A stretch of 64,000 nucleotides of DNA from JACIYW01 sp014359745 (GCA_050433985.1 JBNPWE010000003.1:62001-126000), one strand, 5' to 3'. Numbered from the stretch's first letter, positions 50,969 through 62,676 are shown. A program made the numbers and translations. Notes: generated from the letters alone by a model not told the origin.

Positions 50969-51808
50969 TTACCGGCCCTTCTTGCGTGCGTGACGGGTAC
51001 GGATGATATATTTATCCGTCGCCTTGTTGGACCGGGTTTTCTTGCCCTTGGTGTCCTTGCCCCAGGGCGTGACCGGCGTGCGGCCGCCCGAGGTCCGGCC
51101 TTCACCACCACCATGCGGGTGATCGATCGGGTTCATCGCGACACCGCGCACCGACGGGCGGATGCCCTTGTGGCGGTTACGCCCGGCCTTGCCCAGGTTC
51201 TGGTTCGAATTGTCGGGGTTCGACACCGCGCCAATCGTCGCCATGCATTCCTGACGGACCATGCGCAATTCGCCCGACGACAGCCGGATCTGCGCATAGC
51301 CGCCGTCGCGGCCGACAAACTGTGCATAGGTGCCCGCCGCGCGCGCAATCTGCCCGCCCTTGCCGGCCTTCAGTTCGACGTTGTGCACGATGGTGCCCAG
51401 CGGGATGCCCGAAAACGGCATCGCATTGCCCGGCTTCACATCGGTCTTGGACCCGGCCACAACCTGATCGCCCACCGCCAGACGCTGCGGCGCCAGGATA
51501 TAGGCCTGTTCTCCGTCACCATATTTGATCAGCGCGATAAACGCGGTACGGTTGGGATCGTATTCGATCCGTTCCACCGTTGCGGGCATATCAAACTTGC
51601 TGCGTTTGAAATCCACGATCCGGTAAAGACGCTTCGCCCCGCCACCGCGTCGGCGCATCGTGATCCGTCCGGTGTTGTTCCGTCCGCCGTGCTTGTGCAA
51701 ACCCTCGGTGAGGGCTTTTACAGGGCGACCTTTCCAAAGCTCCGAACGGTCGATCAGCACCAGCCCGCGCTGGCCTGGCGTCGTCGGCTTGTACGACTTG
51801 AGTGCCAT
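50969..51808 (-). CDS. rplB: 50S ribosomal protein L2
   Basis: A 279-residue protein: YKPTTPGQRGLVLIDRSEL, HKHGGRNNTGRITMRRRGGG and the signature GVAMNPIDHPHGGGEGRTSGGR near the C-terminus, which contains the conserved His near the peptidyl-transferase centre. Two bases separate it from rpsS. Confidence 0.98.
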   Translation of the reverse strand: MALKSYKPTTPGQRGLVLIDRSELWKGRPVKALTEGLHKHGGRNNTGRITMRRRGGGAKRLYRIVDFKRSKFDMPATVERIEYDPNRTAFIALIKYGDGEQAYILAPQRLAVGDQVVAGSKTDVKPGNAMPFSGIPLGTIVHNVELKAGKGGQIARAAGTYAQFVGRDGGYAQIRLSSGELRMVRQECMATIGAVSNPDNSNQNLGKAGRNRHKGIRPSVRGVAMNPIDHPHGGGEGRTSGGRTPVTPWGKDTKGKKTRSNKATDKYIIRTRHARKKGR

Positions 51809-51859
51809 GCTTTCTGTCTTCCGTCAGCTATGGGCCAAAAGGCCCGGTTCAAATTGCAA

Positions 51860-51882
51860 GCGGCCCCGAATGCCGGGGCCGC
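51860..51882 (-). promoter_or_regulatory. intercistronic hairpin between rplW and rplB
   Basis: Perfect 8-bp stem GCGGCCCC/GGGGCCGC with a 7-base loop in the 92-bp rplW-rplB gap. Not followed by T residues; probably an RNA-stability or attenuation structure. Confidence 0.45.
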
Positions 51883-51900
51883 CCGAATCGATGCCTTCTA

Positions 51901-52197
51901 TCAAAGCCCCGTAGAGACGTCGATAGTGTTCCCCGCCTCCAAGGTGACATAGGCCTTTTTCACATCCTTGCGGCGGCCAAGCTGGCCGCGAAAGCGCTTC
52001 TGCTTGCCCTTGGTGATGGTGGTGTTGACCGCCTTCACCTTGACGCCAAACAGGCTTTCAACCGCTTCCTTGATCTGCGGCTTGTTCGCATCGATCGCCA
52101 CCTCGAACACCACGCCGCCGGCTTCGGACGTCATGGTGGCCTTTTCGGTGATGACCGGCTTGCGGATCACGTCGTAATGTTGTGCCTTCACGCTCAT
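51901..52197 (-). CDS. rplW: 50S ribosomal protein L23
   Basis: A 98-residue protein: YDVIRKPVITEKATM, KPQIKEAVESLFGVKVKAVNT and GRRKDVKKAYVTLEAGN. It surrounds the exit tunnel and docks SRP and trigger factor. ATGA overlap with the rplD stop. Confidence 0.97.
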   Translation of the reverse strand: MSVKAQHYDVIRKPVITEKATMTSEAGGVVFEVAIDANKPQIKEAVESLFGVKVKAVNTTITKGKQKRFRGQLGRRKDVKKAYVTLEAGNTIDVSTGL

Positions 52198-52814
52198 TTC
52201 AACCGCGCCTCCAGCGCTTCGACACCCGCGCGCGTGATCACCAGCGTGTCACGCTTGAGGATGTCATAGACATTGGCACCGATCGAGGGCAGCACGTCGA
52301 TGCCTTCGATATTGCGCGCCGAACGGGCGAAGTTTTCGTTCACCTCGGCACCGTCGATGATCAGAACGCGCTTCCAGCCCAGGTTCTTGGCGGCCTTGGC
52401 AAGGATCGCGGTCTTGGCCTCGGGCATGTCCACGTTGTCCATCACCACCAGCGACCCGCTTGCCGCCTTGGCCGACAGCGCGTGCCGCAGGCCAAGCGCA
52501 CGGAACTTCTTGGTCAGCTCATGCGCGTGGCTGCGCGGTGTCGGGCCCTTGTAGACCCCACCGTGACGGAAGATCGGCGCGTTCTTGTCACCGTGGCGGG
52601 CGCCGCCGGTGCCCTTCTGGCGATAGATCTTCTTGGTGGAATAGCTGGTTTCCGACCGGCCCTTGACCTTGTGCGTTCCGGCCTGGTTGCGCGCCTGCTG
52701 CCACCGCACGACGCGGTGCAGGATATCGGCGCGCGGTTCCAGCCCGAAGATCGCATCGTCAAGATCGATCTCGCCCGCCTTGGCGGCGTCAAGCTTGATG
52801 ACGTCAGCTTTCAT
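52194..52814 (-). CDS. rplD: 50S ribosomal protein L4
   Basis: A 206-residue protein: RQKGTGGARHGDKNAPIFRHGG is the diagnostic tunnel loop; DNVDMPEAKTAILAKAAKNLGWK follows. The start at 52814 lies inside the tail of rplC, an 11-bp overlap. L4 represses the S10 operon in E. coli; no evidence for or against here. Confidence 0.97.
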   Translation of the reverse strand: MKADVIKLDAAKAGEIDLDDAIFGLEPRADILHRVVRWQQARNQAGTHKVKGRSETSYSTKKIYRQKGTGGARHGDKNAPIFRHGGVYKGPTPRSHAHELTKKFRALGLRHALSAKAASGSLVVMDNVDMPEAKTAILAKAAKNLGWKRVLIIDGAEVNENFARSARNIEGIDVLPSIGANVYDILKRDTLVITRAGVEALEARLK

Positions 52815-53664
52815 TGGTCTCGCCTCCTTCCGGGGCGGCATCACCCTTGGGCGCTGCCGCTGCTTCAGCCTCGGCTGCCTCGATGGCGGCCTGTTCCTCG
52901 GCAAGGGCGGCCTGACGGGCGGCTTCCTCTTCGGCGGCGGCCGCGGCTGCGGCGGCCTCGGCGGCACGCTTGGCCTCTTCGGCGGCGGACCGCAGCGCGG
53001 CGGGCAGGATCACATTCTCAGGAACCGGCTTTTTCACCGCGTCCTTGATCGTCACCCAGCCACCTTTCGATCCCGGAACCGCGCCCTTGACCATGATCAG
53101 GCCACGGTCGGCATCGGTGCGCACCACTTGCAGGTTCTGCGTGGTAACGCGCGCGGCCCCCATGTGGCCGGCCATCTTCTTGCCCTTGAACACCTTGCCC
53201 GGATCCTGGCACTGCCCGGTGGACCCGTGCGAGCGGTGGCTGACCGACACACCGTGGCTGGCCCGCAGACCGCCAAAGTTGTGGCGCTTCATCGCACCCT
53301 GAAACCCCTTGCCGATAGAGGTGCCCGCGATATCCACGAACTGCCCGGCAAAGTAATGGTCGGCGGTGATTTCCTCGCCCACGCCGATCAGATTGTCGGC
53401 GCTGACGCGGAATTCCGCCATCTTGCGTTTCGGGGCGACATTGGCCGCCGCGAAATGGCCGCGCATCGGCGCGGTGACCCGCTTGGCCTTGGCCGTGCCC
53501 GCGCCAAGCTGAACGGCCGAATAGCCGTCACGCTCGGCGGTGCGCTGCGCCACCACCTGCAGGTTGTCCACATGAAGCACGGTCACCGGCACTTGCCGAC
53601 CGTCTTCCAGGAACAGCCGGGTCATGCCCAGCTTTTTTGCGATCACTCCAGAGCGCATGGTCAT
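52804..53664 (-). CDS. rplC: 50S ribosomal protein L3 with long Ala/Glu-rich C-terminal tail
   Basis: A 286-residue protein. Residues 1-215 are normal L3: SGVIAKKLGMTRLF, VDIAGTSIGKGFQGAMKRHNF and HRSHGSTGQCQDPGKVFKGKKMAGHMG, plus TVKDAVKKPVP-like end of the core. From about 220 on comes a low-complexity helix-forming tail of Ala, Glu and Lys (RAAEAAAAAAAAEEEAARQA) ending with a Gly/Glu stretch. E. coli L3 has about 209 residues. The tail overlaps the rplD start. Confidence 0.96.
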   Translation of the reverse strand: MTMRSGVIAKKLGMTRLFLEDGRQVPVTVLHVDNLQVVAQRTAERDGYSAVQLGAGTAKAKRVTAPMRGHFAAANVAPKRKMAEFRVSADNLIGVGEEITADHYFAGQFVDIAGTSIGKGFQGAMKRHNFGGLRASHGVSVSHRSHGSTGQCQDPGKVFKGKKMAGHMGAARVTTQNLQVVRTDADRGLIMVKGAVPGSKGGWVTIKDAVKKPVPENVILPAALRSAAEEAKRAAEAAAAAAAAEEEAARQAALAEEQAAIEAAEAEAAAAPKGDAAPEGGETNES

Positions 53665-53670
53665 GCCCCC

Positions 53671-53979
53671 TTAAACCTTGATCTCGACGTCAACACCGGC
53701 AGCGAGGTCGAGCTTCATCAGCGCGTCCACGGTTTGCGGCGTCGGGTCAACAATATCGAGAAGCCGCTTGTGCGTGCGGATTTCCCATTGGTCGCGCGAC
53801 TTCTTGTCGATGTGCGGACCGCGAAGAACAGTGAATTTTTCGATCTTGTTCGGCAACGGGATCGGCCCGCGCACCTGCGCACCGGTGCGCTTGGCCGTGT
53901 TGACGATTTCCAGCGTGCTGGCATCCAGCACGCGGTAATCGAAGGCCTTTAGCCGGATACGAATAGTCTGGCTTTGCAT
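53671..53979 (-). CDS. rpsJ: 30S ribosomal protein S10 / NusE
   Basis: A 102-residue protein: IRIRLKAFDYRVLDAST, VRGPIPLPNKIEKFTVLRGPHIDKKSRDQWEIRTHKR. Also the NusE antitermination factor. First gene of the S10 section, 114 bp after tuf. Confidence 0.97.
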   Translation of the reverse strand: MQSQTIRIRLKAFDYRVLDASTLEIVNTAKRTGAQVRGPIPLPNKIEKFTVLRGPHIDKKSRDQWEIRTHKRLLDIVDPTPQTVDALMKLDLAAGVDVEIKV

Positions 53980-54030
53980 TTTATTACCCTCGGGAAGGGC
54001 GGGTGGGGGTGGCCCAACCGGCCTGCGTGG

Positions 54031-54080
54031 TTACGCGATGATCTTTGGCTTGCCGGGGTCGTCGTTCAACGTCCCCGGCA
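54031..54080 (-). other. tuf 3'-end duplication and hairpin in the tuf-rpsJ gap
   Basis: The sequence TTACGCGATGAT, the reverse complement of the last codons of tuf (Ile-Ile-Ala-stop), occurs at 54094-54105 and again at 54031-54042. Between the two lies a perfect 8-bp stem TGCCGGGG/CCCCGGCA (54051-54058, 54073-54080). It looks like a leftover of a tuf recombination. Confidence 0.5.
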
Positions 54081-54093
54081 CTATTGCAATCGC

Positions 54094-55269
<1,176 letters not shown>

Positions 55270-55287
55270 TGTGGCCTCCTGTTCAGT

Positions 55288-55343
55288 GGTGGTGCGCTGA
55301 GGCGCACCCTACGGGTTGGTAGGGTGGGCGGATCGCCCACCAC
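55288..55343. repeat. cloverleaf-like palindromic repeat, copy 3 (fusA-tuf gap)
   Basis: GGTGCGC-N4-GCGCACC then CCTACG, short centre, GTAGG, and GGTGGGCG-N2-CGCCCACC. The first half matches copies 1 and 2; the second half has the GTGGGC variant. It fills most of the fusA-tuf gap. Confidence 0.75.
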
Positions 55344-55344
55344 T

Positions 55345-57462
<2,118 letters not shown>

Positions 57463-57486
57463 TGGGTGGTCCTCAGGCTGAATGGG

Positions 57487-57957
57487 TTACCAGCGGTAGT
57501 GGCTGAATGCCTTGTTGGCATCGGCCATCTTGTGTGTGTCTTCGCGTTTCTTGACGGCGGTGCCGCGCGAGTTCACGGCATCCACAAGCTCGCCTGCAAG
57601 GCGTTCTTCCATGGTGTGCTCGTTGCGCTTGCGCGCGGCGATGATCAGCCAGCGGATCGCCAGCGCCTCGCGGCGCTCGGGGCGCACCTCGACCGGCACC
57701 TGATAGGTGGCACCGCCAACGCGGCGCGACCGGACTTCGACCGACGGCTTGATATTGTCGAGCGCTTCGTGAAACACCTCGATCGGCGCACGCTTGATCC
57801 GCCCCTCGACCCGGTCGAGCGCGTTGTAAACGATGCTTTCGGCGATGGATTTCTTGCCATCGACCATCAGGTTGTTCATGAACTTGGTCAGCACCGTATC
57901 GCCAAATTTGGCGTCGGGCAGGATTTCGCGCTTTTCGGCGGCGTGACGACGGGACAT
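57487..57957 (-). CDS. rpsG: 30S ribosomal protein S7
   Basis: A 156-residue 16S-rRNA assembly protein: MSRRHAAEKREILPDAKFGD, FMNNLMVDGKKSIAE and VRPERREALAIRWLI. S7 represses the str operon in E. coli. Between rpsL (11 bp) and fusA. Confidence 0.97.
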   Translation of the reverse strand: MSRRHAAEKREILPDAKFGDTVLTKFMNNLMVDGKKSIAESIVYNALDRVEGRIKRAPIEVFHEALDNIKPSVEVRSRRVGGATYQVPVEVRPERREALAIRWLIIAARKRNEHTMEERLAGELVDAVNSRGTAVKKREDTHKMADANKAFSHYRW

Positions 57958-57968
57958 ATCCTAATTCC

Positions 57969-58340
57969 TCACTTCGGACGCTTGGCGCCGTATTTCGAAC
58001 GACGCTGACGACGGTCTTTGACGCCCTGGGTATCGAGCACACCGCGCAGGATGTGATACCGAACCCCCGGAAGGTCTTTTACCCGGCCACCACGGATCAG
58101 AACCACCGAGTGTTCCTGAAGGTTGTGCTTTTCACCGGGAATATAGCTGATCACCTCGAACCCGTTGGTCAGGCGCACCTTGGCAACCTTCCGCATGGCC
58201 GAGTTCGGCTTTTTCGGCGTTGTGGTATAGACGCGCGTACAGACGCCGCGTTTTTGCGGGCACTGTTCCAAATGCATCGATTTGGACCGCTTTACTTTAG
58301 GCTGCCGCGGTTGGCGGATCAGCTGTTGAATCGTTGGCAT
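57969..58340 (-). CDS. rpsL: 30S ribosomal protein S12
   Basis: A 123-residue protein: MPTIQQLIRQPRQ, CPQKRGVCTRVYTTTPKKPNSA and VKDLPGVRYHILRG. The lysines where streptomycin-resistance changes occur (Lys43 and Lys88, E. coli 42 and 87) are wild type, so this allele predicts sensitivity. The start at 58340 excludes an open extension without family similarity. First gene of the run. Confidence 0.97.
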   Translation of the reverse strand: MPTIQQLIRQPRQPKVKRSKSMHLEQCPQKRGVCTRVYTTTPKKPNSAMRKVAKVRLTNGFEVISYIPGEKHNLQEHSVVLIRGGRVKDLPGVRYHILRGVLDTQGVKDRRQRRSKYGAKRPK

Positions 58341-58574
58341 TCCGGTTCCCCGTGTTGCAACCCGTTCCTGTTCCGATGCCACTTTGGCGGCACCAGTATC
58401 GCCCGAAAGGCGTTCATCTCCGCGGCCTGGTGCCTCTGAAACACACCAAGACCGCATGCGCCCCCTTGGTACGGGGGCGACGCGGTGGGATTCCAGAGGA
58501 TCGAGGCCTGAGCCCGGATCTTGACCACGACAATATCTGACCCCGGTACCGGAAAACCAGCACCGAGTGGGGGC

Positions 58575-58603
58575 CGTATATGGGGAGTCGCAGGGGTTGT
58601 CAA
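58575..58603 (-). promoter_or_regulatory. str operon promoter
   Basis: Minus strand: perfect TTGACA (plus 58598-58603), 17-bp spacer, TATACG (58575-58580). Transcription from here would give a leader of about 230 nt before rpsL. The leader (58341-58570) contains no gene I can support. Confidence 0.75.
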
Positions 58604-58659
58604 CAGCAGCCGGACAGCCGTTGCCACAAGGAATTTCGCCCCGGTTACAGCCCTTGCGG

Positions 58660-59916
58660 CTAGATCGGATGCCCCGCCATCAGGCGCGGCAGATCGCCGG
58701 TCAGGCCCGCCGCCTCGCGGATGAACCTGCGCCGCAGGCCGGGCAGCGCACCAACCGCGCCAAGGCCCAGATCGCGGCCAAGCCGCAGCACCGGGTTGTC
58801 GTTGGAAAACAGCCGGTTCACCGCGTCCATGCCCAGCGCCAGCGTGGTGGTATCGAACCGGCGCCAGCGCTGATACCCGGCAAGGGTGATCGCCGATCCG
58901 ATATCGTCGCCGCGCCTGCGCGCGTGGGTCAGCACCTCTGTCAGCGCCGCGACATCGCGCAGCCCCAGGTTCAGCCCCTGCCCCGCGATCGGATGCACCC
59001 CGTGCGCGGCATCGCCCACCAGCGCCAGACGCTTTGCTATAAAGCTGTTGGCCAGCGTCAGAATCAAGGGGTAGCTGAACCGCGCCCCGGCAAGCCGGAT
59101 CTCGCCCAGGAAATCGCCAAAGCGCGGGCGAAGTTCCTCCAGATACCCGGCATCGTCCAGCGCCGCGATGCGCGCCGCCTCGGCCGTCGTTTCGCTCCAG
59201 ACGATCGAGGAACGGTTGCCGGTCAGCGGCAGGATGGCCAGCGGCCCGTGCGGCAGGAAAAGCTGCCAGGCCGTGCCCTCATGCGGCAGATCGTGTTCCA
59301 CCGCACAGACCAGCGCCGTCTGGCCATAATCGCGCCCGTTGCGGGTGATGCCCGCGCGCCTTGCGGTGGGGCTGGCGCGGCCATCGGCGCCGATGATCAG
59401 GCGGGCGCGGATCGTTGCGCCCGACGCCAGTTCCAGCACCGCGCCCAGATCATCGACGGCCTGCGCCACCACCGTTTCCCCGGCCAGATGCCGCACCCCC
59501 GCGCCGCCGATCGCCGTCAGCAGGGCCGGGCGCAACACCCGGTCTTCGACCATATGGCCCATCGGGCCTTCCTCTATCTCGGCATGGTCGAATTCAAGAT
59601 AAAGCGGCGAAGCGCCCTGCCCCGCCCGCCCGTCACAGGCGCGGATCTTCAGAATGGGCTGCGCCTGATCGGCCACCAAAGGCCAGACCCCCAGCGCCTG
59701 CAACAGCCTGACCGAAGCAATGGAAAGCGCATAGCCGCGCCCGTCAAACCCCGGATCGGCGCGGGTTTCAACCGGCAGTGCGTCAATCAGCGTGACCGCA
59801 TGGCCGTATCGCGCCAGCGCCAGCGCCAGCGCGGTGCCGTTCAGCCCGCCCCCCACGATGGCGATATCGGTGCGGATGTCGGGGCTGGCCGGGGCGGGGT
59901 TCGGGTGCTGATCCAT
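58660..59916 (-). CDS. UbiH/UbiF/VisC/COQ6-family FAD-dependent hydroxylase
   Basis: A 418-residue monooxygenase of ubiquinone biosynthesis: FAD site IAIVGGGLNGTALALALARYG at the N-terminus, the middle DG motif IIGADGRASPTARRAG, and the C-terminal GDAAHGVHPIAGQGLNLGLRDVAAL. It hydroxylates a ring position of the quinone precursor; UbiH, UbiI and UbiL types cannot be separated here. The open frame continues 600 codons upstream antisense to the amidase, but the family start is at 59916. Divergent from the amidase. Confidence 0.92.
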   Translation of the reverse strand: MDQHPNPAPASPDIRTDIAIVGGGLNGTALALALARYGHAVTLIDALPVETRADPGFDGRGYALSIASVRLLQALGVWPLVADQAQPILKIRACDGRAGQGASPLYLEFDHAEIEEGPMGHMVEDRVLRPALLTAIGGAGVRHLAGETVVAQAVDDLGAVLELASGATIRARLIIGADGRASPTARRAGITRNGRDYGQTALVCAVEHDLPHEGTAWQLFLPHGPLAILPLTGNRSSIVWSETTAEAARIAALDDAGYLEELRPRFGDFLGEIRLAGARFSYPLILTLANSFIAKRLALVGDAAHGVHPIAGQGLNLGLRDVAALTEVLTHARRRGDDIGSAITLAGYQRWRRFDTTTLALGMDAVNRLFSNDNPVLRLGRDLGLGAVGALPGLRRRFIREAAGLTGDLPRLMAGHPI

Positions 59917-59991
59917 GCCCCCAATATGGCCGCGCGCGCGGGATTGTCCATGCGCGGCTGTGTCGCTACCTTCACGAAAACGGAGGGCACC

Positions 59992-61326
59992 ATGCAAAAC
60001 GGCTGGAACAGGATGATGGCGGCGGATCTGGGCCGGGGGATTGGCGCGGGCACCATCGACCCCATTGACCTGACGCAGGCGTTTCTGGACGCAATCGCCG
60101 CGCACCCCCTCGGCCCCCGCATCTATGCCCGCACCACCCCCGAACGCGCATTGGCAGAGGCCGGGGCGGCCCGCGCCCGTGCCCGCGCCGGGCAGCGGCG
60201 GGGGCCGCTGGATGGGGTGCCCATATCGTGGAAAGACCTGTTCGACAGCGCCGGTGTGGCCACCGAGGCCGGGTCGCGCCTGCTGGAAGGCAGGGTGCCC
60301 GACCGCGACGCGCGGGTGCTGGAAAATGCCACGGCGGCGGGGCTGATCTGCCTGGGCAAGACCCATATGTCGGAACTGGCATTTTCGGGCCTTGGGTTGA
60401 ACCCGATGACGCAAACGCCGCCTTGTGTGAACGATATCAACGCCGTAGCGGGGGGGAGTTCGTCGGGCGCGGCCACGTCGGTGGCCTTCGGGCTGGCCGC
60501 CGCCGGGATCGGCAGCGACACCGGCGGATCGGTGCGCGTGCCCGCCGCCTGGAACGATCTGGTGGGGCTGAAGACCACGCCGGGGCGGTTGTCGCTGCAC
60601 GGGGTGGTGCCGCTTTGCCCGTCTTTCGATACGGTCGGCCCGCTCTGCCGGTCGGTCGAGGATGCGGGGCTGATCCTGGCGGCGCTGGGCGGCACCCCGG
60701 CCCCCGATCTGCGCGGCGCGCGCCTGGCGGGTGCGCGATTTTTGCTTTTGGAAACAGTGGCTTTGGACGATCTGCGCCCCGAGGCAGCGCGCGGATTTGA
60801 CGATGCCGTGGCGCGCTTGCAGGCGGTCGGCGCGGTGATAGAGCGGCGCCAGATCCCCGAGGTGGCCAAGGCGATGGCCCTTGCCGGCGTGCTTTTCGCA
60901 GCCGAGGCTTACGGCATTTGGCGCGACCGGATCGAGGCCGCGCCAGACAAGTTGTTCCCGGCAATTCTTGAACGATTCCGGGGCGGTGCCACGCATCTGG
61001 CCACCGATTTCGTCGCCGCCTGGCACAGCCTGCACAGCCTGCGCGCCGCCTGGGCCGCGGCGGTTGCGGGCCATGACGCGGTGATCCTGCCCACCGCGCC
61101 GAACCTGCCCGCCGATGCCGGGCGGTTGCTGGCCGATGAAGGCTATTACGTCGCCGAAAACCTGCTGACCCTGCGCAACACCCGCATCGCCAACCTTTTT
61201 GCCGCCCCGGCCCTGACCCTGCCCACCGGGGTGCCCTCGACCGGACTCATGTTGCTTGGGGCGCCGGGGGGCGAGGCCCGGCTGCTGCGGCTGGGGGCTG
61301 CGGCAGAGGCGGCGCTGGCAGGCTGA
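59992..61326 (+). CDS. amidase signature family enzyme
   Basis: A 444-residue hydrolase. The Ser-cisSer-Lys triad is visible: Lys81 in DGVPISWKDLFD, the cis-Ser around 157 in AVAGGSSSGA, and the nucleophile Ser180 in GIGSDTGGSVRVPAA. The C-terminal PALTLPTGVPSTGLMLLGAPGGEARLL matches the family. The substrate is unknown; it is shorter than GatA and lacks gatCB neighbours, so it is not assigned to tRNA amidation. CGGAGGG precedes the ATG. Confidence 0.9.
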   Translation: MQNGWNRMMAADLGRGIGAGTIDPIDLTQAFLDAIAAHPLGPRIYARTTPERALAEAGAARARARAGQRRGPLDGVPISWKDLFDSAGVATEAGSRLLEGRVPDRDARVLENATAAGLICLGKTHMSELAFSGLGLNPMTQTPPCVNDINAVAGGSSSGAATSVAFGLAAAGIGSDTGGSVRVPAAWNDLVGLKTTPGRLSLHGVVPLCPSFDTVGPLCRSVEDAGLILAALGGTPAPDLRGARLAGARFLLLETVALDDLRPEAARGFDDAVARLQAVGAVIERRQIPEVAKAMALAGVLFAAEAYGIWRDRIEAAPDKLFPAILERFRGGATHLATDFVAAWHSLHSLRAAWAAAVAGHDAVILPTAPNLPADAGRLLADEGYYVAENLLTLRNTRIANLFAAPALTLPTGVPSTGLMLLGAPGGEARLLRLGAAAEAALAG

Positions 61327-61332
61327 AATCGC

Positions 61333-61361
61333 CGTACATCTTGCGTACATCCCGCGTACAT
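61333..61361 (-). repeat. three CGTACAT repeats phased at 11 bp (second ATGTACG set)
   Basis: CGTACAT occurs at 61333-61339, 61344-61350 and 61355-61361, exactly 11 bp apart; read on the minus strand this is the ATGTACG set of 4283-4315. It lies 7 bp after the amidase stop and about 90 bp upstream of the BrnA-like gene. Confidence 0.75.
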
Positions 61362-61452
61362 CTTGCGTCGTGACAGGGCGCGCGCCCCGTTCAGGCGGCC
61401 TTAACCCCGCCGCGCCATGCTGGCCGGGCATGGAGCGGGGCAGAACGACGAC

Positions 61453-61905
61453 ATGGAACGCTGGCGAAAATTCAACAAGACCGAAGGCGCGGCCTATTAC
61501 GCCCTTGCCGATGTGATGCGGCGGCTGGAATGGGATATTCACCACACCCTGTGGCGCGGGCGCGGCCTGCCACCCGAATGGACCGAGATCGCCGAAAACC
61601 CCGGCCCCGGCCCCAAGGCGCGCCTGACGCTGCGGGTGGACCGGCGGGCAGTGCAGTTCTTCCGCGCCACCGGGCGCGGCTGGCAGACCCGGATGAACGA
61701 TGTGCTGACCGCCTATGTCAACGCCCGTATCGCGGGGATCGTGCGCGGCGCGGAACAGTTCGACCTTGCCGCCTCGGCCCACGAAAACGACGTTGGCCCC
61801 GGCCGCCCCGACTGGGGCGACACAATGAGACAGGAGATACGGGAGCGGGCGGAGGAAGACGCGCTGCTGGCCGAGGTGGATCGGATCATGGGGGAGGAGG
61901 GGTGA
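61453..61905 (+). CDS. BrnA-like antitoxin family protein, no BrnT partner
   Basis: A 150-residue protein. KARLTLRVDRRAVQFFRATGRGWQTRMNDVLTAYVNARI is the BrnA-type ribbon-helix-helix DNA-binding core, preceded by a helical extension (ERWRKFNKTEGAAYYALADVMRRLEWDIHHTLWRG) and followed by an acidic tail. BrnA normally neutralises BrnT, but no BrnT-sized gene is on either side, so it may be an orphan or a regulator. A GTG-type longer start at 61417 is possible. Confidence 0.75.
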   Translation: MERWRKFNKTEGAAYYALADVMRRLEWDIHHTLWRGRGLPPEWTEIAENPGPGPKARLTLRVDRRAVQFFRATGRGWQTRMNDVLTAYVNARIAGIVRGAEQFDLAASAHENDVGPGRPDWGDTMRQEIRERAEEDALLAEVDRIMGEEG

Positions 61906-62067
61906 GGGGTGTGTTTTCGACTGACTGCCGGGGCGGGTTGAGGCCGGGCGGTGCCTTTGTAGGATGCCGAGCGTGCACGCGATGGTTGGGAAGCGACCGA
62001 CATATCGTCACGAAAGTGCAACTAACTGACGGAATGAGGTTGCCGACCCATAGTCACGGATAGGATT

Positions 62068-62096
62068 TGTTAGGATTCGCAATATATGGTATATAA
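62068..62096 (+). promoter_or_regulatory. promoter and operator-like palindrome of the Panacea gene
   Basis: TTGTTA (62068-62073), 17-bp spacer, TATATA (62091-62096). ATATA-TGG-TATAT overlaps the -10 region as an inverted repeat, where an autorepressor could bind. The whole stretch is much AT-richer than its surroundings. Confidence 0.5.
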
Positions 62097-62118
62097 CAGC
62101 GTAATGGGAGTTTTATAG

Positions 62119-62676
62119 ATGCGGGGTACGCTGCACGAGACCTATGATGTTCATCGCGGAACCCAGCGGTTCCGCGAGTTGATCCTCTATATCTCTAAAG
62201 AATGTCAGAACGACCATTGGTTTGGCGCCGTCAAACTAAATAAAATACTTTATTATTCAGATTTCCGGGCCTTCGAACGTTTTGGGGTGCCTTTGACCGG
62301 CGTTCGCTATTTCCGCCTGCGCAACGGGCCAGCCCCAAAGATGCTTGTGCCCGTCCGTGACGAACTGGTGCGCGAACAAGCCTTGCGCATAGAAAGGCGT
62401 CAGGTCGCGGATCATTACCAAGAGCGCCCTATCGCCCTTCGCGAGCCGGTGACAGAGCTATTTACGGCTGACGAGTTGGCCCTTGTTGACGAGGTCATAA
62501 GAGACCTGTGGGACCAGACGGCAACAGAGGTTAGTGACGCATCTCACGACATTCGTTGGCTGGCGTTAAGAAACAAGGATCCCATGCCTTACGAACTGGT
62601 GCATCTCTCTGGGGAGCCACTGTCAGGCGCAGAGCAATCAAGAACGCGAGAATTGGCCAGAGAACTTGGTTGGTAA
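62119..62676 (+). CDS. Panacea-domain (SocA-like) antitoxin
   Basis: A 185-residue protein. RFRELILYISKECQNDHWFGAVKLNKILYYSDFRAFERFG followed by LTGVRYFRLRNGPAPKMLVPV is the Panacea (DUF4065, SocA) fold signature. ELFTADELALVDEVIRDLWDQTATEVSDASHDIRWLALRNKDPMPYELV completes it. These domains act as antitoxins for many unrelated toxins. Base composition is clearly more AT-rich than neighbours, as expected for a mobile module. GGGAG precedes the ATG. The downstream gene overlaps its end by 11 bp. Confidence 0.85.
   Translation: MRGTLHETYDVHRGTQRFRELILYISKECQNDHWFGAVKLNKILYYSDFRAFERFGVPLTGVRYFRLRNGPAPKMLVPVRDELVREQALRIERRQVADHYQERPIALREPVTELFTADELALVDEVIRDLWDQTATEVSDASHDIRWLALRNKDPMPYELVHLSGEPLSGAEQSRTRELARELGW

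Noticed and set aside
59992..61326. Amidase as GatA
   Set aside because: Shorter than typical GatA, no gatC or gatB nearby; left as a general amidase.
58660..61782. Apparent 1040-codon minus-strand gene
   Set aside because: Only 58660-59916 has UbiH similarity; the rest is antisense to the amidase and low in recognisable motifs.
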